Program-made: the position numbers and the translations under genes
In this document: piece after piece, positions 41,801-52,378 of the stretch
Numbering within the stretch: position 1 is the first letter of the stretch
How the letters are laid out: the number at the start of each line of letters is the position of its first letter
Notes under the pieces: generated by a model
What the model was told of the DNA's origin: nothing
Database searches by the model: none
Seen by the model: the letters and a program-made list of their open reading frames with translations, nothing else
Assembly: GCF_041296385.1 (NCBI RefSeq)
Contig: NC_091013.1
Span: 9,500,001-9,564,000 of the forward strand
Direction of reading: 5' to 3'
DNA length: 64,000 nucleotides
From: Aphelocoma coerulescens
Lineage: Eukaryota; Chordata; Aves; Passeriformes; Corvidae

Positions 41801-42572
41801 TTACATGGAATTAGTGTTAAAATACCTTATCTATTTTTGTCCCAGAAACTGAAGTCTTAAGTCTTAATCTGAAAGATACCCAAAGCTCTTCTCTGCATCT
41901 GTAGGAGCCAAGAATAGCAGCAGCAGCAAGAAAAAAAGCTTTCTGTTCTGCTGAACTCTGACGTTTTAAAAATGTTCTTTCACAGCCCACAGCAGAAAAA
42001 GAAGAGCTGATGCTCGTCTCCTTGCCCCAAACCCTAACACTGGGGTTTCCACTCAGCAGGAGCTGTTTCTGAGGATATTTGAACCCACACTTGCCTCATA
42101 TCAGCCCAATACACTGACTTCTGACTGCACAGTCACATCTTCTTTGGGGTGTTAAGCCATAGTAGGAGAGAAAGTTGATGTGTGGTTAGTGGAATTATGT
42201 GAGTCTCCAAAACCACTGCTATCCTTCTAACTCAAAGCATCTTTGGAGTGCTGTTTTATTTTAAAATTCAGCTTTGGTTGCTCTCCAGAGACTTGGACAC
42301 CAGTTGCCTCAATTGCAGTTCTTTCAGCAGTTACTGCTGGCAGTATTTGTTCTTAAATGGTGATTAATTGTTCTGCTCCTGTGATTTTTCACACTTTAAG
42401 TATAGTGAAGGTAATTTGTTCATATGATCACAGATGTTGCACATCTTCTCAAGCTCACTGCCTTCTACCACAGTGTGTTTACTATATAAGTCTTAGAAAT
42501 CACTTTCAAGAAAAGCAAAACCTAGGGAGAAAAAAAATCATTATTGCTGGAAAACAAATGTAATGATATCCG
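38847..42572. other. intergenic, with two GC-rich patches
   Basis: Mostly AT-rich. Two stretches, about 39190-39560 and 41180-41400, are clearly GC-rich but poor in CpG, so they are not typical CpG islands. ORFs of 75-137 codons occur in them on both strands in parallel, as expected from GC-rich non-coding DNA. I recognise neither a gene nor a repeat family in either patch. Confidence 0.55.
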
Positions 42573-42646
42573 GAGAACATGGCTGGGTTAATGGTTGGAC
42601 TTGACGATCTTAGAGGTCTTTTCCAACCTTAATTATTCTATGATAC
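42573..42646 (+). mobile_element. CR1 LINE 3' tail fragment
   Basis: Short plus-strand remnant carrying the diagnostic CR1 end: GGTTGGACTTGACGATCTTA, then TTTTCCAACCTTAATTATTC, then TATGATAC. Only about 75 bp of the extreme 3' end is left, typical of severe 5' truncation. Confidence 0.9.
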
Positions 42647-44769
42647 CTTACAGTGACTGTTAGCATCTGAACTAGGAAGTCAAAAATAAATATTCATAGT
42701 TGTTCTACCATTGTTTTCTTCTCAAACTTGTTGGTAATGGGTTGGTTTAATTACTTTGCTCAAGTAAATTTTGCCTGATGTCTGCACCTCCATCTGTGAA
42801 ACTTCATTGATGTTATCTGAGGAAAATAGGAGCAGATGGAAAACATTTTAGCTCCATACTCACTGAGCACAAGATTAAAAGAAAGGCCATGGTGCATTTT
42901 CAATAAAGGAGGTGATTACACATGGGAGTACTCCTTTGCTGTCTGAGAAGCCATGTAATTTACAGAGCAATCTGGACTTCCTTGGTCAGCTGGTTTCAAA
43001 AATAAATTCTCAATTCTGTGGGCACTTATTCTCCTTCTAGGTGATTCAGGGAGTCCTTGATAATCAAAATCAACTCTCTGTTCTATTACATATTAACACT
43101 GTAAATTTTTGCACCTGGAATTGATGAACCCTTGGTTTATTATGTTAGAGGAGTCATACGCAGCTGTTCTTCCCCCAAGTGCTTCATTACCACATGTGAG
43201 AAATGCCTCCTACATTACACAGTAGCTCAATGAGTTTCCTGTTTGCCATTCAACCTTCTAACAATTCAAAAAATTATCATTTAAAAAATTATTGAGCATC
43301 AAAATTAGGTCAGAGTGCCAATAAACCCAAAAGTTGTCATCAGAGTGCTTTCAGTGTTTCAGTAAGGAGTGTGTTGGAGATGTGCCATTGGAGTTCCCCA
43401 GCTGTGTTATTTACTGCAAATAGATCTGTTCACAGAAAAACATTCTAAAAAAAACCTACCAAAATGTTCTACACACTGCAGGGTGGGGGGCTAAATGTTT
43501 CACATACAGCATAAGAAGTTTAAGCCCTCTGCAGAGCATGTCTCAATCACTAAAGTGAAAAAGATTTTATTCTGTTTGTAGCTTTTCCACAGGTATCCTA
43601 TGGGACCTTGGACAAGGTATTTTATTTCTCTGGAGGAAAAGTCAAAAGTGTATCCAGTAGACTTGGCAGTTGCTGTATTCAGAAGGATGAGGGTTGGCTA
43701 ATCCAACATCTTGTGCTGTAAATGGTGCTGTTATATGATAGCTTGGGATCATCTAAGCTTGTACTGCTTCTGACAAAGACACCCTCCCCTCGCATCATCC
43801 CTGCCCCTTCACCCCATGGCTGCCTTCCTACCACCGTGATGTGGGCCAGGTGGAAACTCACCCTGAGGACAAACAAAATCGGTACTTCTAAGCCAGATCT
43901 ATGACATGAGCTAGTGCACTCAGGGTCTGGGATGACTCAGTGTGACACAAAGCAGGTGATGGGAACAGGTACACAAAGAATATGGGAAAGGGGGGGGCGG
44001 GGGGTTGTGATTCACAAGATAGGCAGAGGCTAAATCAGCACCAGGTGACTGTAAAACCACACAGTCACATTGCTTAAGTTTAGTGTATTTTTCCAACTAT
44101 TATTTTTATATCAACACGATGCCAAAAAGTGGAAAATTCAACTGCTATGTATTATTTAGGCTGGGGAACTGTAAGGTCCTGTGTCAGTAAAGGCTGTGTT
44201 TGCAATAGGAGTGCTTGCAGATATTGCTTTACCAGTAACCTCCTTTTTGTCTGCAGTGTACCTTATTGGACTCTTAGGAGCTGAGACATAGGGAAAATGC
44301 TTTGTGCCCCAATTCTCCTCTCATGAAACAGGACTGACCCTTCTTCATCTCATGGGAACACTGTGAAAATTAACACTTCAAGCAACTGAAGGTTTGAGAT
44401 GTTGTGGTAATGACAGCTATAAAACGTTTCAGTTCCACTTTGCACTGAAATCAGTCTAACTGCAGGCTGAGCTGGAGAGTGGTGATTCCTCTGGTCAGCG
44501 TGTTGCCCACACACCCATTACACAACTTTTCTGTGCCACTGTGGGGTTCCCACCAGTGCAAGGTGACCCTGCCCATCCTACCACCAGTATTCCACAACCT
44601 CTGCTGCAGCAACTTCTGCCATTTCAGTGTCTCCAGTTCCCTCACATCTGTGCAGGTGTTTCTCTGACTGGACTGTAATTGTTCTTCCTTTCTGTTCACA
44701 TGCCTCCTTCCAAATCTTAGCAATATTAGTGTGCCTCTCTAACCAATTAAGTGGAAAACTTCTTACTCA
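42647..44769. other. intergenic, no gene recognised
   Basis: AT-rich DNA between two CR1 tails. The only notable element is the G-rich run at 43984-44004. No coding similarity. Confidence 0.6.
43984..44004 (+). other. G-rich run with quadruplex potential
   Basis: G3-AAA-G8-C-G6. It satisfies the four-tract G3+ rule with short loops. It is isolated in AT-rich DNA with no adjacent gene. Confidence 0.6.
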
Positions 44770-44846
44770 GAATCATAGAAGCAGAGAACTAACTAGGTTG
44801 GAAAAGACCTTTGAGATTATCAACTCCAGCCTATGACCTAACACTT
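44770..44846 (-). mobile_element. CR1 LINE 3' tail fragment
   Basis: Reads AGAATCATAGAAGCAGAGAA, then TAGGTTGGAAAAGACCTTTG and AGATTATCAACTCCAGCC on the plus strand, which is the reverse complement of the CR1 3' end. About 75 bp is left. Confidence 0.9.
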
Positions 44847-45805
44847 GAATTACAGAAAAGCTTGTCCAAATAGCTCACAAGAGCTTTAAAATGAGTTGAA
44901 TAAGACCAGGTAACCTTGCCTGTTTGGCTTAAAAAAGGGCCAAATGCTTAATGCTGCCTGTAAAATCGATCTATAATGAAATTTTCCAAACCCAAGTACC
45001 CTGTTTTGTATAAAAAGGATTTCCAAATTTCATATCCAATATCTTGCTTTATTTTAACTGATGCAAAAGCTTTTACATAGATCTTAATAAAAGTACTTAT
45101 CTGTAGGATACCTGCATGGCTTATACACATTTAATTACATGCAGTTTCCTAAAATGTAAGATGGTAATGGATATTTAAACAGAAACTCCACCCTATCTTT
45201 AGTATCATTAACATATATTGTATCTTAACATATTGTTTGAGTAATTTGATTTCAAAATCATGTCTTCAGCAGTTTCAATAATTTTTCTTTTGGGACATCT
45301 GGGAGTGTCAGGGAATAAACAGACTTCTCCTTGTAGCCTGGACTGAGAGATAAGTGAAGTTACACTTAATATTGTCTGCATCTCATTTTTGCTGCTGCAA
45401 AAAGAGGCACCCTGCCCTACCTGGAGCCTACTTGCTTACCTGTAGTCCTCTAAATACTGCCTGCCCATCTTTAAAAACAGAAGGTAGACAACTAATGTCT
45501 GCCAATTCTGGTAGGAATATTCATACACATGTATGATTGTAATATAAAACAGTATACGCTGTTACACGATAATAAATTTAAAAAATACATGCATGTATAA
45601 TCTCACTATAAAGAGTTTCAGGAAGGCATTACCTATTTTGAACTCACTGTGAAGCAGGACTCAGTTTCATAACTGTTTTTTTCTTTGCTTCTCTCAACTT
45701 TATTCAGAAAATTAATAAATGTCAAAAATGCACTTAAAAATGTAAGAGAAGCCTCTGTTATTTCCTTTGGCTTCACTGTGAAAAACCCATCAATTGTTTC
45801 CTGGC

Positions 45806-45823
45806 AAAAAAAAAAAAAAAAAA
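45806..45823. repeat. A18 homopolymer
   Basis: Eighteen consecutive A. Simple repeat. Confidence 0.9.
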
Positions 45824-46753
45824 GCCATAGGAAACTACTTCTGAAGCTCTTGTTAAAGCTTGTTCAAAGCATGTCCAAGGACAGAGCTGAGAGGTTCTTT
45901 AGCCCTCAGTATCCTTCATATTTCTGAGTCTGCAAGGATTTACTCATAGCTTTGAAGTCTTACAAAAATATGATAATACAGGTAGCATGAACACAGTCAT
46001 AATTTAAATCAGTCATGCTTTAGTATACAAATAATATCCCTTTGGTATCCCATTTTTTATTAGGAACAGTAAGAGGTACCAGGAATTTCTACCCACACTC
46101 CTCCTCATAATGCAAATATCTCACCTTTCCTCCTATGGCACAACTGGGTCCTTCACAATACTTGGCAACTGTTTTGCACAGAAGAAAATGAGAACTGGTC
46201 ATGGACTTCTGCTTTTTGTTATATTATATTAATGTAGAAATAATTAGTAGGATGAAAGAAAAGCATCTAGTTCTAACCTTTACAACAAAAGAAGCAGAAA
46301 ATAGGTGGGCAGTCCTCAAATTTAAATGCTCATATTGATAAAGCAACATAAAATGCTTTCACAGCAAAAACTACTGAGCTGAGCATCTTCTGGAAGAAAA
46401 AAAATCTGATTGTAATTCTTCATTCTCCTTTCCTTCTTATGTCTTCATACTCAGCAATGACTGGAAAATATTAATCAGCTTTCAGGTATGACATGCTCCC
46501 TAAGACTCCACTTTCCTACTAAGAGTAAGAAGAAAATGAATACATATAAACTCACATATGGATAAGCTTTCCCTGACTGGTCATGCTCACCATTTGCTGT
46601 TTCATATGCTGATTTTTTAAGAATGGTTGAAATTTTAGTAATAGTCCTTTCCAGAATCAATGTGTAGAAACATAATGCTGCATTTCATGTTATGCAGACA
46701 GTTTACTCTTGAAGAAAGGTAAGAAAGCTCAATAGAAGATACTGACAGATACT

Positions 46754-46771
46754 AAAAAAAAAAAAAAAAAA
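46754..46771. repeat. A18 homopolymer
   Basis: Eighteen consecutive A. Simple repeat. Confidence 0.9.
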
Positions 46772-46892
46772 GTAAATTTGCATATATTTAATCAGGAAAA
46801 TGGCACTATTTTTCACCAGGAAGAGTTTTTCACATAAAGCCAGAGAAGGGTGAACCCAGAAAATGCTATCCAGATGGAAAACACTATGACAC

Positions 46893-46913
46893 ATATATAT
46901 ATATATATATATA
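46893..46913. repeat. (AT)n dinucleotide microsatellite
   Basis: About ten perfect AT repeats flanked by ACAC and ACATC. Likely length-polymorphic. Confidence 0.92.
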
Positions 46914-49456
46914 CATCTTTGCTCTCTTGCATACTATTATTGAAGTTTAAATAAGTCTAGGGTAGATTATAAGCTATTTTATCAGTTTCACACCGCACAT
47001 TAAAATAACGTCAATAATATAAAAAATAAGAGAACACTGATTGCAGAAAGCACTAAAAGCCCCACTTTTTTGCAGAAGTTGTGAATACAGTGTTCAATTA
47101 AGATTTTCTAAAGTATTTACTGTGTTCTTAGAAAAGAAGTTAAACTTTACAAAAATAGCCTTACTCATTCCCCTATTCCCCTTTCTCTGGGAACACAGAA
47201 AATGATTATTTTATGCTTACTGTTTCAAAAGTAAAAGGAAGGAACAAAACTCACAAGGCAACAGAAATTGTGACAGTAATAGTACTATGTTAATTTCTTC
47301 TGAAATACTGTATATAAAATCAAACAAATGCAAATTTGAAGTGTTAAGATGACAGGTGAATCGATTAAAACACAACAACAACAAAACCATTCAGTCTCAT
47401 TATTCCTCAAATATTTTGCTCTGATTTAAAATCTACAGAACTTTTCCACTACATCTTAGCTCCAAATCTTTGGGGGTTTGTTTTAATTTTTAGAGTGCAA
47501 CTAAGTAAACAACATTTTACAGAGAACATAAATTTTTTCATAGGAGCCTTAGAAAGATGTACTAAACATGAATTCCAGCTAAAGAGATATCTATTTAGTG
47601 TAGCCACAGGGCCAGTAATGAAAGTTCCTTAGGGGGTGAATCTCAGTAGAAAACTTCAGCAACTGATCTTCATAGCAACTCGCCTAGTAAAAGCCAAATT
47701 CTTGGAGTGGATTAGTCAAACTGGAAAAAAAAAAAAATCTGCTTCACTCTTTCTTCTAGCTTGTTCAAGCTTTGAAAACCCCAGAACATAAACTTCTAGA
47801 CTAGTGTACTGATTTCACATGGTAACTTTTCCTTAAATTGTTTTGGAAAATGCGAATAGCCCACGTGTGGAAGCTCTTTGGTCTCAGTTGTTTACAAATC
47901 TTCCAGATACTACTGGCTCTTAAGCATAGCTTCATTTTGCTTTTTTGAGGAGCAACATGGCATATTAGGCTTCCAAAAGAAAAATATTCAAACTTTTCTT
48001 TCAAAACCCATGAATGAAAGTTGATTCTTTTGTAAAAAAACCTAATTTGCTCTTTTCAATTGTTAAAAAGAAAATCTCTCTCCAATGGTTTACCTTCTTT
48101 TCTAGTTGGATGAACGAAAACGTTTTTCAGTCTTAGGTCCTCATATTTTCCTTGGAGTATCAAGAACTTCAGCATTATTCATCTGGCAAATTCATACAAG
48201 TAGTTTCTAAACTGCTGAGTAATTTCAAATGCTAAACAAGTTCTGAGAAAATTAAAATCTTTTGGTGATATCTCTGCCTGCAATAAGACAAAGTTCACTA
48301 CACTTTCTAAAGGAATTTAGATTCTTCAACATGCTACAGACTTACCTGCTATTTGCTTCACTGAAGTAAAAGCAAGTGGTTAAATGGAAATTAACATTTC
48401 AAGAGTAGCCATGGATAAGAAATGCAGGAAATTATGTGGGATTATTTCATTTCACTCAAGTGACATTATCTCAGAAGATAGATTCTGTTCTATTGACAGT
48501 GTTAACTCCTATTTGTTTCATAGTGAAGAAATGCATCACTCTTGCAGGATGGCAATGACCATCTAGTGATTATTTGGAAGGAGCTTTGTTACCACCAATC
48601 CCGTTTTTGTTCCATGTAAACTCATGCAGTGTGTCATCAGCAGTGACAAGCTTCTCAAAATATTGCTAACTCCTTCATTTTCCTCCTGAAAAGAACAAAT
48701 ACTGTTCTGCAGTCAGCATTTTTACTTAATCCAAGATGGTGACGAGTCTATGACAACCGCAGACAAAAAGAAGGCAACTAAACTTTTTGTAGTGCTAGAC
48801 TTTATGCTGAACTTTATGTTAAAGTTTAAAACTCATGACAGAATTTAAAAAAACTTGCAAGTCTTTTATGTCCAAATTTTGCTTTATTTCTGCAGCTATT
48901 ATTCATTCATTCATTTAAAAAGTGAATTTTCTGCAGGAAGTGAGTGCTGCTCAAATGCACAAAAGGTATGCATGGTCTTTAGTTTCTGCAGGTGTGGGGA
49001 AATCTAAACTTCAAATTGCTCAAATCTCTTCCAAGAAATATTGAGCCTTACCACTATTTCATATATTGTTTACATTTTCCAGGCTTTGTAAAAACAATAC
49101 ATTCAGGTTTTTGCAGCTATACAAGTATGGTGCATTAGGACATCTTCTGAGATGTTTTGCCAGTGGCCAGCTAAGACACCTGGCTAAACTTGCAAGAGGA
49201 ATAGAACACAGGAATAGCTGCCATTCCGGTAAGAGGACATGTGGAACCAACACACTTTGCTTCCTCTCTCCATCTAGGTCTGCAGATGCTGCTCTCAGCC
49301 TGGAAGGGTGTGGATAACGCTGTTGAAGAGGGGCTATGGTTAAAACAAGAACCTCACCACTAACTCAGTACCTCTGGCAGGGTATTTTTTCCCTCTATCC
49401 TTTCGGCATTTGTGTTCTCACACATCCCTCTCAAGCACGTGGTGTAATTTTTTAGG

Positions 49457-49536
49457 GTTGTCCTGTGCAGGGCCAGGAGTTGGACTTGATGATCCTTGGA
49501 GTCTCTTCCAACTCAGGATATTCTACAATTCTATGG
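49457..49536 (+). mobile_element. CR1 LINE 3' tail fragment
   Basis: Plus-strand remnant with GGAGTTGGACTTGATGATCC, then TCTCTTCCAACTCAGGATAT and TCTACAATTCTATGG, the CR1 3' end. About 80 bp is left. Confidence 0.92.
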
Positions 49537-50393
49537 ATCTATCCTAATACTCTGATGCTAGGGCATTGTTTTAGTGCCAATCAGTCTGGTTAGCAGACAA
49601 AACAGAATGACTGCCCTGCAGCACTCTTGGGATTGACTGTCATTCTGGTGATGAAGTGTCTCAGGGCAAAAAAATTTAGTGAACTAGAAATACAAATAAT
49701 TAATAAGCCTTTGAACCTTAGGAGAATTATGAAGCTTGCATATTTGGGGATATGAAAGGATAAAGTGTGCTCTTTTTTTTCCCCCTTAAGAGATAACTGA
49801 GTAATAAGTTACTGAAACTGTAGAGGACTGTTTTGCCTTCTTGTTACTTACATGACCTTCTAAAAATTATGTGTCTTGATAGTGCTTCCAACTTGCTGCT
49901 CTTCTGATAAGGGCAGTATGCCTGGAACTGTAATTAGGAGAAATAATATCTTACAATAAGCATTATACTGCCTTTCCCAAGAAGTAACTAAAGCAGATCT
50001 ATACGATTCATGAGAAATATTCTCAAATATATGTCTTGCTCTCTACTGATAAATGCTTGTATAACTGCAAATGCTTGGATACACACTCAGCAGTATGCAT
50101 AAAGGCAGCGCAATTGACTTCAAACACAATTTTAAATATGCATGTATGTAAGCATTTACAAAGATTGAATCTTTGTAGACATAAGCTCAAGTTCTTGTTA
50201 AGGTAAATAACCCTTCTTATAAAGTTCAGCCAGCCAAATGTGCATGACAATCTTCTACCTTTAAAACATGGCAGTACCAAGGTGGAGACTCAGCCTGACA
50301 ATTTAACTTAGGCAATGCTTGGAAATCAGGTCATTCAAAACAGCTGCTTGTGCCTCTAGCCTGAGAAAACCCACAGACATGATCTTCAAAGGA
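49537..50393. other. intergenic, no feature recognised
   Basis: AT-rich sequence between a CR1 tail and the first solo LTR. Short ORFs only. The last bases (50394-50399) form the target duplication of the adjacent LTR. Confidence 0.6.
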
Positions 50394-50399
50394 CCTCTC

Positions 50400-51038
50400 T
50401 CAGGGCACGGCAGCCAGGAAAACAAAAGAAGCCCGGAGGTCTGGCTGCACCCTCTGGTTCCAGTGGCTCTACACACAAAAGGGGCAGAGAGTGAGCTCCT
50501 CACCCAAGGGAGCTACTCCTGGTCTGGTTGTCAGGCACACACACACAGGCAAGGAAGGACAGAGGGGACTCCTCCTGTAGGTTCCACAAAAAGGTTTATG
50601 ACCATGAAGGGACTAGGGACAAACAGCCAAAAATAACTGAGGGGCCAGGGATTTTATACTGAGGGATGGAAGGGTGGGGATAAGGGCTACTGCCAATGGG
50701 ACAAAGGGAAGGAGGCACGGTTGAAGCTTAGGGAACCAATGGGAACAACACATAGGAGGGATCAAGGGAAGTAACCAGTGGGATGCTGAGGAGTACAGAA
50801 CTTTCTAGAACTAATACATAGTTACTAAGGGAAATGAATACTTACAGCTTCATACATAAAACAGGGAGGGGAAAACATGAACCAATCATCTTAAAATACA
50901 CAAATCACCCAACCAGGGGGATGATGGGTTCTCACCCTAACCGGAGTGGGTTGTTAGACCTTGGTGCCTGACCACCATATGTTGGGTTTTGTTGTACCTT
51001 CGGGGGTCAGGGTGGTTGTAGCCACATGCATTGCCACA
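50400..51038 (-). mobile_element. ERVK-like solo LTR, copy 1
   Basis: On the minus strand this 639-bp block begins TGTGGC and ends GCCCTGA, and it aligns over its whole length with the plus-strand copy at 59321-59966. Differences are few; in the last 100 bp I see about 5-7 per cent. Shared marks include a TATA box (TATAAAA, here on 50652-50658), CCAAT-type boxes upstream and a CATAAA a short way downstream that may serve as a variant poly(A) signal. The flanks CCTCTC (50394-50399) and TCTCTC (51039-51044) form a 6-bp target duplication with one mismatch. The family's terminal CA reads GA here, a point change. The 6-bp duplication fits class II (ERVK/alpharetrovirus-like) elements. No internal retroviral genes adjoin it, so it is a solo LTR. 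Confidence 0.88.
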
Positions 51039-51044
51039 TCTCTC

Positions 51045-51086
51045 CTTTCTGTTCTATTGTGCCACACAGTCTGTGTGAGACAGTTC
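51045..51086. other. host spacer between two LTR insertions
   Basis: Forty-two bases separate the target duplications of the two neighbouring LTRs. No feature seen. Confidence 0.7.
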
Positions 51087-51091
51087 CCACA

Positions 51092-52373
51092 TGTCATAGG
51101 TTAGCAAGCATAGTCCCGGAAGGGATATCCTTGCTAAGGGGTGCTTACAGCTTCCTCTGGGTCCTGATAGAACCTATCAGCTGGCCAGTTTGAATATGGA
51201 CAATTCTTTAAGCCACCTAAAGTTGTGACCGCCTCTGTGATGCACATTTAAGAACAGACAAACTTCCCCCCCAAGCTCTCTCTCGTTTCCAGCGCTGGGA
51301 CAGGTGGCTGCAGGCCCCGTGCGGGGGCTGGTGGGCCACAGCCATCCTGGAGTCGATGGACCTGTTCCAGCTGTGGAACCCCCCCCCACTGCCTTGCCAT
51401 GGGCAGCCAGAGCGGCTGGGCTCCCCTCTCTCCACTTCGATAAGAAACATTCCAGCTGCAAAGCTGCAAGGCCGAGGTGAGATTAACCCTTTTATTGCTG
51501 TGAAGAGCTGAAAACCTGAGGGAAGAGAGAGAGGAGATGCTTAAAGCTGAAATTCTGTTGTGAAGCTATGATATATCAGAGTATCCCGTTGTAATTTCAT
51601 GAAGATATGGGGGGTGGAGTGTTCGACTCGTAAGCAAAAGCACCTGCGCTGAGATAGGCAGATGCTGACACAGCTGTAATTTCATGAGAAGTTTCGACAG
51701 AGAGAGATGGAAGCAATGAGGACTTTTGCTCCAAACGGGAAAGGAGAAAACCTCAGTTCCTAGAGATGCTCCCAGAGATAGTCCTAACGATGAAGATGAG
51801 GAAGACCCTTTGCTCCCAAGGAAGGAGGAGGGCCTCTGTTCTTAGAGATGAAATGCTCCCAGAGATGGGTGAAGAGAACTTTTGTTTCTGAACGGCTCAA
51901 CCTTAAAATTGTACCCCAAAAAACTTCAAGAGTGGACCCTGAAAAGCAGTTGTGGGAAAAGCTGCAAGTCGGGGGAAGGGACTCCCATGCGAGCAGAGAG
52001 ACTCCTCTTCCTAAATGGACTGAACAATATTTGGAAGTGGGCGGCTGTCTCGTTGTGATACTGTTTTCATAGCACGAGCAAAAAGAGACTTCTCTTTCTA
52101 AATGGACTGAACAAGGTTATTATGGAAGTGGTAAACAGACTGAACATCTTAAGGGTTCTCTTTTTGCATTGTCAGTGGAAGAAGGGAGGAAGGTGGGGGG
52201 AGGAGGAGAATTCTGAAGGTGGTAGAATTTTTTTTTTTTTTTTTTCTCCTTCTTTTAGGTCTGTTAATAAACTTCTTTATATTCTTTCAAGTTTGGTGCC
52301 TGCTTTGCGTTTCTCCTAATTCTTATCTCACAGAAGATAAAAAGTAATGAGTATTTTGGGCCAAACCACTACA
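51092..52373 (+). mobile_element. long solo LTR (ERVL-like)
   Basis: It begins TGTCATAGGTTAG and ends CCAAACCACTACA, so TG...CA with imperfect inverted ends (TGTxxTxGGTTxG). It is flanked by the same 5-bp duplication, CCACA, at 51087-51091 and 52374-52378. An AATAAA at 52266-52271 followed by GT-rich sequence (GTTTGGTGCCTGC) lies about 107 bp before the right end, giving U5 and plus orientation. At 1,282 bp it is long for an LTR. Its U3 carries a GC-rich part (51280-51440), a C9 run and a diverged motif repeated about five times (51718, 51801, 51871, 51993, 52081). A T18 run is at 52228-52245. The 5-bp duplication fits class III (ERVL) or class I elements; the ERVL label is inference. No gag or pol is adjacent. 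Confidence 0.82.
51718..52110 (+). repeat. diverged repeated motif inside LTR U3
   Basis: A roughly 25-bp motif of the form GAGAnACTTnTnTTTCnAAAnGG recurs at about 51718, 51801, 51871, 51993 and 52081. The last two copies share CTAAATGGACTGAAC exactly, and both are followed about 10-15 bp later by GGAAGTGG. The first two also share a downstream AGATG(AAA)TGCTCCCAGAGAT block. Spacings are roughly 83, 70, 122 and 88 bp. This looks like degenerate tandem duplication of a U3 unit of about 85 bp, a pattern often associated with enhancer repeats in LTRs. Confidence 0.65.
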
Positions 52374-52378
52374 CCACA

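Larger units (their letters stand above)
44847..49456. other. intergenic, very AT-rich, no gene recognised
   Basis: About 4.6 kb of strongly AT-rich sequence with A18 runs at 45806-45823 and 46754-46771, an AT dinucleotide repeat at 46893-46913 and a small CAA tract near 47373. No interspersed element or coding similarity recognised. Confidence 0.6.
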
